Positions 37,227 through 46,443 of a stretch of DNA of 64,000 nt are shown piece by piece. Each line of letters starts with the position of its first letter. Positions within the stretch are counted from its first letter, which is position 1. This stretch comes from an uncultured Clostridia bacterium. GTDB taxonomy: Bacteria > Bacillota > Clostridia > Oscillospirales > Ruminococcaceae. The notes beneath the pieces were generated by a model. That model did not search any database, was not told where the DNA came from, and saw only the letters and a program-made list of their open reading frames with translations. Location: positions 1 through 64,000 of the forward strand of contig CANRFM010000003.1 in NCBI GenBank assembly GCA_947629905.1. The letters are read 5' to 3'. A program made the translations under genes and the position numbers.

Positions 37227-39464
37227 ATGAAACACAATAAACAGACAGCGCTCCTGCTCAGTATGCTGCTAACAGTTTCCTGCGGCAGCGGACTTTCAGC
37301 CGGGGCTGTGACTGGATCACATTTATATCCCGCACCGGAAGATGCGTACAGATATGTTTCAGACGATGCAGCAGAAGAATCTCTTCCGGAACGGTTTGAT
37401 TTGCGGGAAAAAGGACTTGTCTCCCCGGTACGGGAACAGGGAAATTATCAGACAGGCTGGGCATTTGCTGCTGTGCAGAGCGTGGAAAGCAGCCTGATCT
37501 CCCGGAATGCGAAAATCGACCTCTCTGAATGGCAGCTTGCCTGCTCCATGTACAGTCATACGTTCGGGTATCCGGCTGACAAGGATGCTTTTTTGCAGGA
37601 GGAGGCTTCGGATAAGCAGATCATGGGACTGCTTGCCGGATGCATCGGACCTGTCAGGGAAGAAGATGCGCTCTACGGAGATATGGACTATGCAGATAAA
37701 TCGCTGACCATGGAAGAAATACAGGCACAGGCAGCGTATCATGTGACAGATGTGTACACCTATCCGTATTTGCAGGAAGCGGAGAATTTTTCTGCACAGT
37801 GTGAAGCCGTCAAGCAGGCAGTCTATGCGGGAGAGGCTGTATCTTTCAGCTATGTCCATGCAGAGAATTGCTACAATGAGGCATTTCATTCCTATTATTA
37901 TGACCCGGATCAGGCAGAGACAGGCGCCATAACCGGGCATTCAGCGTGTATTGTGGGCTGGGATGATACATTCCCGGCAGAGCAGTTCAATACCGACCCC
38001 GGCAGAGACGGGGCTTGGCTTGTCAAGAACAGCTGGGGTACCAATTGGGGGGAATATGGATTTTTCTGGATCTCCTATGCGGATGATACAGTCAATTCCC
38101 TGCTTTCCTTTGATGCTGTCCCCGCTGATGATTCTATGCTGTACCAGCATGACGATTTTGGCTGCTTTGGCTCTTTCTCGTCAAATCCTTCCGGCGATGA
38201 GGCGGCATGGATCGCCAATATGTTTACCGCCGGGCAGGATATGTGGGTGACATCTGCCATGCTCTGCTGCATGGAAGCCGATGATGTATGCGAGATCACG
38301 GTTTACAAGGGCTGTGAAGAAGGCATACCGCTGTCCGGAGAGGCTTCTGCTGTCACAAGTACCATTCTCTCCCGGACAGGGTATCAGACGATCCCGCTTG
38401 CAGAGCCTGTGTTCGTGAAAGCAGGGGAGCGTTTTTCTGTTACGGTACGGCTTTCCGGAAATAAGGGATGGCATATCCCCTGCGAATATGCGACTCATAC
38501 GGAACGCACCGACCCGGATGGAACGATCAAAGTCACGGACAGTACTTTTTCCATTGAAATGCTCAGCCGGCAGTTTCAGGCTGGTGAAAGCTTTTTCAGC
38601 AGCGATGGGATACAGTGGCAGGATATGGCAGATCTGACACCGGAGGTGGTTTCCTATACTGCCGGAGAGGACAACAGCATCCGCTACGAGAATACAACGA
38701 TGTATGGAAATATTTGCCTGAAAGCCGTTACCCATGCTGCCGGGGCTGTCACCTTTTCTGAAAACAGTGCCTTTCTGCCTGCCGGTGCGGAGATCGCCCT
38801 TTCCTGTGAGGAAGACCTGCCGATCTATTATTCTGTCAATAATGGGGCATATCAGCTCTATGAAGCGCCCATTCCCTTTTCTGAGGAAATGACCGTTTAT
38901 GCCTACCCGGAGGGAATGGACAATACTGTCAGCATCCGTCATTATCAGGAGCAGAAGGCAGAAATTTCCGGCATTCTGTGTGCAGAAGATGGATTTTGCT
39001 GGTATGCTGACCCGACTTCCGAACCGAATACGTTCCACTACTACACAGAAAAGGGCGAGCGCAGTATTGGCATCATGCCGGTTTCGACCGGAACAGTCAT
39101 GTACGAAGATCAGGTGCTTCCTCCCGGAAAGCTGACGGATATTTCTGTTCCGGGCGGAAAGACAACGCTTACTTTCACAGTCACAGAAGAGGGCATCGGC
39201 ACTTCCGAATATAATCTGATCATAGAGGAACTGAATGACACTGAGCAGACTTCCGGGCTGCTTGGTGATGTAGATCTGAACGGAACGATAGACACCTCAG
39301 ATGCATCACAGATCTTGCAGTATATTGCCCAGAGTTTGTTTGGTGATACCCCGGACTTTGCTGATTCAGAATGGTTGGCACGGGCAGATTATGATGAGGA
39401 TCAGGATGTAGATACAAGTGATGTCAGCGAAATTCTTGAATATATTGCTTCAAATCTGTTATAA
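37227..39464 (+). CDS. Secreted dockerin protein with papain-like (C1) fold lacking the catalytic Cys
   Basis: Signal peptide; LPERFDLREKGLVSPVREQGNYQTGWAFAAVQSVESSL, ITGHSACIVGWDD, WLVKNSWGTNWGEYGFFWISY; C-terminal dockerin GDVDLNGTIDTSDASQILQYIAQ...ADYDEDQDVDTSDVSEILEYIASNLL. Confidence 0.85.
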   Translation: MKHNKQTALLLSMLLTVSCGSGLSAGAVTGSHLYPAPEDAYRYVSDDAAEESLPERFDLREKGLVSPVREQGNYQTGWAFAAVQSVESSLISRNAKIDLSEWQLACSMYSHTFGYPADKDAFLQEEASDKQIMGLLAGCIGPVREEDALYGDMDYADKSLTMEEIQAQAAYHVTDVYTYPYLQEAENFSAQCEAVKQAVYAGEAVSFSYVHAENCYNEAFHSYYYDPDQAETGAITGHSACIVGWDDTFPAEQFNTDPGRDGAWLVKNSWGTNWGEYGFFWISYADDTVNSLLSFDAVPADDSMLYQHDDFGCFGSFSSNPSGDEAAWIANMFTAGQDMWVTSAMLCCMEADDVCEITVYKGCEEGIPLSGEASAVTSTILSRTGYQTIPLAEPVFVKAGERFSVTVRLSGNKGWHIPCEYATHTERTDPDGTIKVTDSTFSIEMLSRQFQAGESFFSSDGIQWQDMADLTPEVVSYTAGEDNSIRYENTTMYGNICLKAVTHAAGAVTFSENSAFLPAGAEIALSCEEDLPIYYSVNNGAYQLYEAPIPFSEEMTVYAYPEGMDNTVSIRHYQEQKAEISGILCAEDGFCWYADPTSEPNTFHYYTEKGERSIGIMPVSTGTVMYEDQVLPPGKLTDISVPGGKTTLTFTVTEEGIGTSEYNLIIEELNDTEQTSGLLGDVDLNGTIDTSDASQILQYIAQSLFGDTPDFADSEWLARADYDEDQDVDTSDVSEILEYIASNLL

Positions 39465-39472
39465 TGTCACTG

Positions 39473-39511
39473 CAAGGCAACACGGCACAATTTTAGTGCG
39501 GTGTTGCCTTG
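39473..39511. repeat. Hairpin repeat copy 2 (also terminator-like)
   Basis: CAAGGCAACACGGCACAATTTTAGTGCGGTGTTGCCTTG. Confidence 0.7.
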
Positions 39512-39652
39512 AATGCTTCTCTATGATTGCGTGATTGGCATAACTGCCTTGCGCCGCTCCGGAAAGCAGTCACCAAAATGCCCATAAAAGCCCCGGTTTT
39601 CTGATGAAATTTAGCGCACCTGCCAAAAATCCGCAGCAGCTTTCGTCAGGGA

Positions 39653-39681
39653 TTGACAAAGAACGGAATTCAAGGTATACT
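39653..39681 (+). promoter_or_regulatory. ppa promoter (TTGACA-17-TATACT)
   Basis: TTGACA 39653-39658; TATACT 39676-39681. Confidence 0.7.
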
Positions 39682-39728
39682 GTTAATGGGACACTTTGTC
39701 ACCAAATTCTCCGCAAAGGGGCAAGATT

Positions 39729-40259
39729 ATGAACATCTGGCACAGCATCAGCCCAAAGCGCATCAGCGCAGAGGATTTCGCAGCCGTTATCGAGATCCCC
39801 AAGGGCAGCAAGATCAAGTATGAACTGGACAAGGAAACCGGCTTCATGAAACTTGACCGCATCTTACATACCTCCACGCATTATCCTGCGAATTATGGGC
39901 TGATTCCCCGTACTTACGCAGACGATGAAGACCCGCTTGACGTGCTTGTCCTCTGCTCGGAAGCACTGATGCCCATGACTTTGGTGCGCTGCTATCCGAT
40001 CGGGGTCATCCGCATGATTGACAGCGGGCGGCATGATGACAAGATCATCGCTATCCCGTTTGATGATCCGAATTACAACTGCTACCACTCGATCGAAGAG
40101 CTGCCGTCACATATTTTTGCCGAAATGACACACTTCTTCCGTGTCTACAAGGAGCTGGAGAACAAGACCACTGCCGTAGACGAGGTCGAGAACGTGGACA
40201 CGGCAAAGCAGATCATCACGGAAGATATTGAGCGCTATATCGAAAAATTCTGCAAATAA
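39729..40259 (+). CDS. ppa: Inorganic pyrophosphatase (family I)
   Basis: AVIEIPKGSKIKYELDKETGFMKLDRILHTSTHYPANYGLIPRTYADDEDPLDVLVL. Confidence 0.96.
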   Translation: MNIWHSISPKRISAEDFAAVIEIPKGSKIKYELDKETGFMKLDRILHTSTHYPANYGLIPRTYADDEDPLDVLVLCSEALMPMTLVRCYPIGVIRMIDSGRHDDKIIAIPFDDPNYNCYHSIEELPSHIFAEMTHFFRVYKELENKTTAVDEVENVDTAKQIITEDIERYIEKFCK

Positions 40260-40276
40260 GGCAAGGAGGATACAAA

Positions 40277-41416
40277 ATGCATACAAAGGATGAAGTGCTG
40301 TTCGACCACCAGAGCAATGTCGCACCGCTCGGACTGATCGCCATGAACAGTGCCGCAGAGCAGGGTAAAATGATCGACAATTATCTTGTAAAATGGGCAC
40401 GCAAGGGCGGTTTCCGGACGGATTCTTTCCTGATCGAGAGCGAATGCCCCCGTTTCTCCTCCGGGGACGGCAAGGGGCTCATCAAGTCCACGATCCGTGG
40501 CATGGATCTGTTCATCATCACGGACGTGGGGAATTATAACTGCACCTATGATTATTTCGGCAAGACAAACGCCATGTCACCGGACGATCATTTTCAGGAC
40601 CTGAAGCGGATCATTCAGGCGGCAAGCGGCAAGGCGCACCGCATCAATGTCATTATGCCCATTCTCTACGGCGGCAGACAGCACCGCAGGAATTACCGGG
40701 AATCGCTGGACTGCGCCGTGGCTTTGCAGGAATTGCAGGCAATGGGCGTTTCCAATATCGTGACCTTTGATGCCCACGACCCCCGTGTGAGCAATGCCAT
40801 TCCGCTCATGGGGTTTGACAATGTGATACCGTCCTATCAGGTGCTGAAAACCATGTTCAAGAGCATTCAGGACTTCCACACAACCAAGGAACAGTTCATG
40901 GTTGTCAGCCCGGATGAGGGCGCACTCAACCGGAATATGTTCTATGCCTCGGAGCTTGGCGTGGATCTCGGTATGTTCTACAAGCGCCGTGACTACTCCC
41001 GTATCGTCAACGGGCGCAACCCCATTGTTGCCCATGAGTACCTCGGCAATTCCGTAGAGGGACGGGATGTGTTCATTGCGGATGATATTATTTCCTCCGG
41101 TGAATCTGTGCTCGACATTGCCTATGAGCTGAAAAAGCGCAATGCAAGGCGCATCTTTGCCTATGCGACCTATTCTATCTTCACGAACGGGCTTGAAAAA
41201 TTCGACAAGGCATATGCAGACGGCTTCATCAGCGGTGTGTTCGGCACGAATCTGACCTACCGCTCTCCGGCTCTGCTCGGTCGGGAATGGTTCCATGAAG
41301 TGGATGTTTCCAAGTACGTTGCCTACTTCATCGCATCCATTAACCATGATGTTTCCATCAGCACCGTCATCGACCCGCACGAGAAGATCCGTGTCCTGCT
41401 GGACAAGTATAATTGA
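40277..41416 (+). CDS. prs: Ribose-phosphate pyrophosphokinase (PRPP synthetase family)
   Basis: VIMPILYGGRQHRRNYRESLDC; MVVSPDEGALNRNMFYASELGVDLGMFYKRRDYS; DVFIADDIISSGESVLDIAYEL PRPP loop. Confidence 0.85.
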   Translation: MHTKDEVLFDHQSNVAPLGLIAMNSAAEQGKMIDNYLVKWARKGGFRTDSFLIESECPRFSSGDGKGLIKSTIRGMDLFIITDVGNYNCTYDYFGKTNAMSPDDHFQDLKRIIQAASGKAHRINVIMPILYGGRQHRRNYRESLDCAVALQELQAMGVSNIVTFDAHDPRVSNAIPLMGFDNVIPSYQVLKTMFKSIQDFHTTKEQFMVVSPDEGALNRNMFYASELGVDLGMFYKRRDYSRIVNGRNPIVAHEYLGNSVEGRDVFIADDIISSGESVLDIAYELKKRNARRIFAYATYSIFTNGLEKFDKAYADGFISGVFGTNLTYRSPALLGREWFHEVDVSKYVAYFIASINHDVSISTVIDPHEKIRVLLDKYN

Positions 41417-41437
41417 GATCCCACTGAAAAAAATTCA

Positions 41438-41463
41438 CCCCGCCGGCTGTCCGGCGGGGTTTT
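41438..41463 (+). terminator. Intrinsic terminator
   Basis: CCCCGCCGG-ctgt-CCGGCGGGGTTTT. Confidence 0.85.
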
Positions 41464-41469
41464 GCTGCT

Positions 41470-42204
41470 TCATGTCATCGAAACAAAGCGCTCCCTGTAT
41501 CGTTTGGGTGTCATGCCCGTAAGCTTCCGGAATGTCTCCGCAAAATGGCTTTGACTGGAGAAAGCGAGTATCGTTGCGATCTCCGAATAGCTGTAGTCCG
41601 AAAATCGGAGCATATTCTTTGCCGTTTCTATGCGCTTCTGCGTGATGTAGCCGGAAAGTTTAATGCCCGTTTCCTTCCGGAACAGTGTCGAAAGGTAGGA
41701 CGGGTTCGTGGCAGTCAGTTCCGCAAGCTGCGTGACCGTAATCTTTTCATGCAGATGATAGGAAATATAGTTCATGCACTTCATGACCGGTAGGGAATAG
41801 GGCTTTTGCTTTTCCAGTGCAGCGACCTCTTTCGCATAAAATTCCATCATCTCAACGGAAAGGTCTATCACGGCTTCTTTTTCGGTAAGAAGGTCCATTT
41901 TCTGGATGTAGAGGTCGCTGATATTATATGCCCGTTCGCTGTCAAGCCCTGCCGCCATGGCAGCCCGGCAGGCAAGCGTGACCGATGCCACAAAGAGATA
42001 TTTCTGATTCCGGAGTGCATCTTCAGAGACTTTCCCCGTCTGCCCGGAGAGCAGTATCTTCCGGTTCTCCTCTCCGGCTCGGACATTGCCCTGCTTGATC
42101 AGTTCATACTGGTAGTTATCCGCCTCGTTGGTATGATGAAAATGGGCATTTTCCCGGTTGACAAATTCGAGATACCGGAGCTGTCTCTCGCTGATTTCCG
42201 GCAT
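41470..42204 (-). CDS. AraC-family transcriptional regulator
   Basis: C-terminal double HTH: ITVTQLAELTATNPSYLSTLFRKETGIKLSGYITQKRIETAKNMLRFSDYSYSEIATILAFSSQSHFAETFRKLTGMTPKRYRE. Confidence 0.93.
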   Translation of the reverse strand: MPEISERQLRYLEFVNRENAHFHHTNEADNYQYELIKQGNVRAGEENRKILLSGQTGKVSEDALRNQKYLFVASVTLACRAAMAAGLDSERAYNISDLYIQKMDLLTEKEAVIDLSVEMMEFYAKEVAALEKQKPYSLPVMKCMNYISYHLHEKITVTQLAELTATNPSYLSTLFRKETGIKLSGYITQKRIETAKNMLRFSDYSYSEIATILAFSSQSHFAETFRKLTGMTPKRYRERFVSMT

Positions 42205-42322
42205 AGGCTCACCCCCATGAAAAACTATATAAGTATTATAACATAAATCCAAGAAAAATGATATACTTTCCGGGAAAATATTTGTAAAATAATTGCAGAA
42301 TCTGCAATAAGGAGAGGGTCGT

Positions 42323-43684
42323 ATGCAAAGCCTTACCAAAGATATGACAAAAGGTGCTCCGCTCAAAATCATCCTGACATTTGCCGTACCGATGCTGATC
42401 GGCAATCTGTTTCAGCAGGTCTACAATCTGGTCGACACCATGATAGCCGGGAACGTCCTCGGCGATGATGCGATCGCAGCGATCGGGGCAGTTTCCGTGA
42501 TCTACTCCCTGCTCATGAATTTTGCGGTCGGGCTGAATGACGGGTGCTGTATCATGCTTTCGCAGCATTTCGGGGCAGACGATATCCGGAAATTCAAGCA
42601 GGGTGTCTCGGCAATGGTCATCTTAGACCTGAGCATCGGCACGATCCTGACCATCGTTCCGGCACTCTTCCTCAAGCCCCTCATGCGGGCACTGGAAACA
42701 CCGGACAAGATCTTCGATCAGGCATATACCTACATCATCATCATCTTTTTCGGCACACTTGCGACCATATGCTACAATATGTGTTCCGGCTTCCTGCGGG
42801 CAGTCGGCAACAGCAAGACACCGCTGTGCTTCCTGATGATCTCGAGCGTGCTGAATGTCGTTTTGGACATCCTACTTGTTATCGTAATACCCTGCGGCAT
42901 TGCCGGAACGGCGATCGCAACGGTGATCTCGCAGGTCATTTCCTCCGTGCTCAGTATTGCATACATTGCCAAGCATTACCGCAGTTATCTCCCCGGCAAG
43001 GAGGAGCTGCATCCGGAATTGTCCGTTGTTGCAGGCATGGTAAGCACCGGGCTTTCCATGGGCTTGATGCAGGCGGGCTACTCGCTTGGTTCTGTGCTGC
43101 TGCAGCGGGCGATCAATGCACTGGACACGCCGATCATCACGGCACATACGGCATCCCGGCGGACGATTGAGCTGCTGATGATACCAATGGCAACGATTGC
43201 CAGTGCCAATGCCACATTTGTCGGGCAGAATTACGGTGCGGGCAGATATGACCGGATACGGCAGTCCAACAAGCAGATGTTCCTGCTCGAATTTGCATGG
43301 TCGGCATTTTCGATACTTGTGAGCTTTGCATTCGGGAAAACGATCATCCGTCTGCTCACGGGGTCGGACAGTGCGTATGTGACAGACAATGCCATGCTGA
43401 ACCTGAAAATGGCAGTGCTGTTTTACTTCTCGCTTGGCATCCTGCTTGTCCTGCGGACATCCATGCAGGCTATGGGGCATAGGGTACTCCCCGTGCTGGC
43501 GAGTGTCATCGAGCTTGTCGGGAAGATCATTGCGGCTTTCTGGGTCGTACCGGTGAAAGGCTATTTCGGTGTTGCCCTCACCGAACCGATCATCTGGGTG
43601 CTCTGCGCCCTGTTCCTTGGTTCCTTTTATCTGACGATCGGGCGGCAGCGAAAAGCCGTCCTCTGCCATGCGCCGGCAGCATGA
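42323..43684 (+). CDS. MATE-family efflux transporter
   Basis: MTKGAPLKIILTFAVPMLIGNLFQQVYNLVDTMIAGNVLGDDAIAAIGAVS; 12-TM pattern. Confidence 0.93.
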   Translation: MQSLTKDMTKGAPLKIILTFAVPMLIGNLFQQVYNLVDTMIAGNVLGDDAIAAIGAVSVIYSLLMNFAVGLNDGCCIMLSQHFGADDIRKFKQGVSAMVILDLSIGTILTIVPALFLKPLMRALETPDKIFDQAYTYIIIIFFGTLATICYNMCSGFLRAVGNSKTPLCFLMISSVLNVVLDILLVIVIPCGIAGTAIATVISQVISSVLSIAYIAKHYRSYLPGKEELHPELSVVAGMVSTGLSMGLMQAGYSLGSVLLQRAINALDTPIITAHTASRRTIELLMIPMATIASANATFVGQNYGAGRYDRIRQSNKQMFLLEFAWSAFSILVSFAFGKTIIRLLTGSDSAYVTDNAMLNLKMAVLFYFSLGILLVLRTSMQAMGHRVLPVLASVIELVGKIIAAFWVVPVKGYFGVALTEPIIWVLCALFLGSFYLTIGRQRKAVLCHAPAA

Positions 43685-43727
43685 CAGGATCACCATGCGG
43701 GATATACAAAGAATATTGTAAAAACCC

Positions 43728-43756
43728 TTGACATTTTCCACACTATGTGGTATGAT
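43728..43756 (+). promoter_or_regulatory. pspA-like gene promoter (TTGACA-17-TATGAT)
   Basis: TTGACA 43728-43733; TATGAT 43751-43756. Confidence 0.7.
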
Positions 43757-43811
43757 TAAAATAAGCAGGTGCAGGCAGAGGATAGCCTGCCAATGATTGG
43801 AGGAAATGACA

Positions 43812-44585
43812 ATGGGTATTTTTTCACGTATCAGTGACATTTTTAAGTCAAATGTCAACGACCTGATCGACCGTGCGGAGGATCCGGAGAAAATGGTAAA
43901 ACAGATCATCATGGATATGGACAAGGAGCTTCAGAAGTCTACACAGGCACTCGGTAAGGCAGTTGCCAGTGAGCGCATGGCAGAGAAGCAGCTCAACGAT
44001 GCCGTCAGAAAGTCCGCTGACTGGGAAGCAAAGGCAAAGGCAGCCCTTGCTTCCGGCAATACCGACCTTGCCAAGCGTGCCCTTGCCCAGAAGGTGAAGG
44101 CAGACGAGGAAGTGGCTACCTACCGGGAAATGCATGAGACCATTTCCAACCAGACCGAAGCCATCAAGACACAGGTCGAGACCCTGAAAGCAAAGATGGC
44201 AGAGGCAAAAAGCCGTCAGGCAATGCTGATCGCCCGCTCTCAGATGGCAGATACACAGAAGAGCCTTGCACAGTCGATCGGCGGTATTGACACTTCCAGT
44301 TCGTTCGATAAGTTCAACCGCATGGAAGAAAAGGTCATGCGCAAGGAAGCCGAGGCAGAAGCTTTCTCCCAGATGGCAGGTGCATCTGTGGCAAAGGACT
44401 ACGAGACCTTTGAGCAGATCGAGCAGAATGCCAAGGTGGACAGCGAGCTGCAGCGCCTGATGGCAGAGCTGGGTCAGACCACCCCGACTGCCGAGGGTGA
44501 GCCTTCTTTAGAGGAGCAGATCGCCGCTGCGGAAGCTGCCGCAGAAGCCGCTGCCGCTGAAGGCGCAGCCGTAAGCGCTGAGTAA
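43812..44585 (+). CDS. PspA/IM30 (Vipp1) family protein
   Basis: MGIFSRISDIFKSNVNDLIDRAEDPEKMVKQIIMDMDKELQKSTQALGKAVASER. Confidence 0.93.
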   Translation: MGIFSRISDIFKSNVNDLIDRAEDPEKMVKQIIMDMDKELQKSTQALGKAVASERMAEKQLNDAVRKSADWEAKAKAALASGNTDLAKRALAQKVKADEEVATYREMHETISNQTEAIKTQVETLKAKMAEAKSRQAMLIARSQMADTQKSLAQSIGGIDTSSSFDKFNRMEEKVMRKEAEAEAFSQMAGASVAKDYETFEQIEQNAKVDSELQRLMAELGQTTPTAEGEPSLEEQIAAAEAAAEAAAAEGAAVSAE

Positions 44586-44593
44586 AACGCAAG

Positions 44594-44631
44594 AATATAT
44601 ACCCTGTGCTGCGGCGCAGAGTATATTTTTT
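44594..44631 (+). terminator. Intrinsic terminator after the pspA-like gene
   Basis: AATATATACCCTGTGC...GCGCAGAGTATATTTTTT. Confidence 0.7.
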
Positions 44632-44634
44632 GTC

Positions 44635-44662
44635 TTGACATTTTCCTGAAATATGGTATAAT
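44635..44662 (+). promoter_or_regulatory. Promoter (TTGACA-16-TATAAT)
   Basis: TTGACA 44635-44640; TATAAT 44657-44662. Confidence 0.7.
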
Positions 44663-44742
44663 AAGAATAGGTGTTCCCATGGGGGCATAATTTGTCTGTG
44701 CAAAGGCATACTACCTGTATCAAACGGAAAGGAGTATGCCGC

Positions 44743-45510
44743 ATGGAAAAGGATATGGGTGAAATACACACCCCCCACGAAAAAGACCCCGGGGAACAGG
44801 AGGACACCAGTGAGGTGCAGCAGCAGCTTGACGAAGCGGAACTGATCGAAAAGACCGGCGCCGTCCGTCCGCAGGATGCCAAGCACCTGATCCACTGCCT
44901 GACCGTGATCGGACAGGTGGAGGGGCATTATGTGCTGTCCTCCCAGAACAAGACCACGAAGTATGAGCATATCATCCCCGCACTGGTTGCTATTGAGCAG
45001 GACAGGAGCATCGAGGGGCTGATCATCATCCTGAATACGGTCGGCGGCGATGTGGAAGCAGGTCTTGCCATTGCGGAGCTGATCGCCGGGATGAGAACGC
45101 CGACAGTCTCACTGGTGGTCGGCGGCGGACATTCGATCGGTGTGCCGCTTTCAGTGAGTGCAAAATGTTCGTTCATCGTGCCGTCCGCCTCCATGACCAT
45201 TCACCCGGTGCGTGTCAATGGCATGATGCTGGGCGTTCCACAGAGTCTGGCGTATATCGGACGCATTCAGGACAGGATCGTGGAGTTTGTCGTGCGCAAC
45301 AGCCGCATTTCTGAGGACGACCTGCGCCGACTGATGATGAACACGGAAGAACTTGCCACGGATGTGGGTTCGGTGGTTTCCGGCGCACAGGCTGTGGAGC
45401 TGGGACTGATCGACCGGATGGGCAGCCTGAGTGATGCGGTGGAGACGCTGTATACGCTCATCGAGGAGGGCGAACCCCGTTACCCGGATCAGAAGCCGGA
45501 ACAACCGTGA
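44743..45510 (+). CDS. ClpP-fold serine protease (TepA/YmfB-like)
   Basis: EGLIIILNTVGGDVEAGLAIAELIAGMRTPTVSLVVGGGHSIGVPLSVSAKCSFIVPSASMTIHPVRVNG. Confidence 0.88.
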   Translation: MEKDMGEIHTPHEKDPGEQEDTSEVQQQLDEAELIEKTGAVRPQDAKHLIHCLTVIGQVEGHYVLSSQNKTTKYEHIIPALVAIEQDRSIEGLIIILNTVGGDVEAGLAIAELIAGMRTPTVSLVVGGGHSIGVPLSVSAKCSFIVPSASMTIHPVRVNGMMLGVPQSLAYIGRIQDRIVEFVVRNSRISEDDLRRLMMNTEELATDVGSVVSGAQAVELGLIDRMGSLSDAVETLYTLIEEGEPRYPDQKPEQP

Positions 45511-45514
45511 AACA

Positions 45515-45540
45515 TGGTATGCAGCTCCGGCTGCATACCA
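45515..45540. repeat. Perfect 10-bp inverted repeat upstream of uppP
   Basis: TGGTATGCAG-ctccgg-CTGCATACCA. Confidence 0.8.
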
Positions 45541-45565
45541 GAATCTACAGATTGGAGAGCTACAT

Positions 45566-46417
45566 ATGACAATTTTGGATGCGATCTTACAGGGCATTAT
45601 TCAGGGACTGACAGAATTTCTGCCGGTGAGCAGTTCAGGGCATCTGATGCTGTATTCCCACATCACAGGGCAGGCAGGTGAGGAGGGGAACTTCCTGTTT
45701 TCGGCGTTCCTGCATTTAGGCACGCTGCTTGCAGTCTGCCTTGCGTTCCGGAGTACGGTCGTGGCGCTTGCGAAAGAGGGCGGTGCGATGGTGGCAGACC
45801 TGTTCACGGGAAAGCTGTTCCGGAAAGGTCTTGGCAACCCGGAACGCCGGATGCTGTACATGATGATCCTGTCTCTGGTGGTGCTTGTGCCGTTCTATTT
45901 CCTGCGTGACTTCATCGAGGGCGTGGCACAGAAGTACCTGATCGCACTGGGGTGTTTTTTCCTGTATACGAGCGTGATTTTGTTCCTTTCCGACAAGTGC
46001 GTGAACGGACACAAGGGACCGGGCGAACTGACATGGAAAGATGCACTGGTCGTAGGCTTGTTTCAGGCGGTGGCATTGCTGCCGGGCGTTTCGAGGAGCG
46101 GTTCGACCATTTGCAGCGGCTTGTTTGTCGGCATGGATCGGGATACTGCCGTAAAATATTCGTTCATGCTGGGTATTCCGACCATTTTGGCAGGCTGCCT
46201 TGTGGAGATCAAGGATGCAGCGGAGGCAGGCGCACTGGGCATGGAACAGTTCCCGCTGTTCGTGGTCGGCTTTATCGTTGCTGCTGTTGTGGGTGTACTG
46301 GCGATCCGCATGGTCGATCTGCTGGTGAAGTCCAATAAATTCAAGTATTTCGCAGTTTACACGCTGCTGCTGGGTCTGGCAGTAGTCGGCTTCGGCATTT
46401 ACAGACTGGTTCACTGA
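45566..46417 (+). CDS. uppP: Undecaprenyl-diphosphatase
   Basis: AILQGIIQGLTEFLPVSSSGHLML; LPGVSRSGSTICSGLFVGMDR. Confidence 0.96.
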   Translation: MTILDAILQGIIQGLTEFLPVSSSGHLMLYSHITGQAGEEGNFLFSAFLHLGTLLAVCLAFRSTVVALAKEGGAMVADLFTGKLFRKGLGNPERRMLYMMILSLVVLVPFYFLRDFIEGVAQKYLIALGCFFLYTSVILFLSDKCVNGHKGPGELTWKDALVVGLFQAVALLPGVSRSGSTICSGLFVGMDRDTAVKYSFMLGIPTILAGCLVEIKDAAEAGALGMEQFPLFVVGFIVAAVVGVLAIRMVDLLVKSNKFKYFAVYTLLLGLAVVGFGIYRLVH

Positions 46418-46443
46418 GCGATACATAGAGAAAGGAGATCCCA

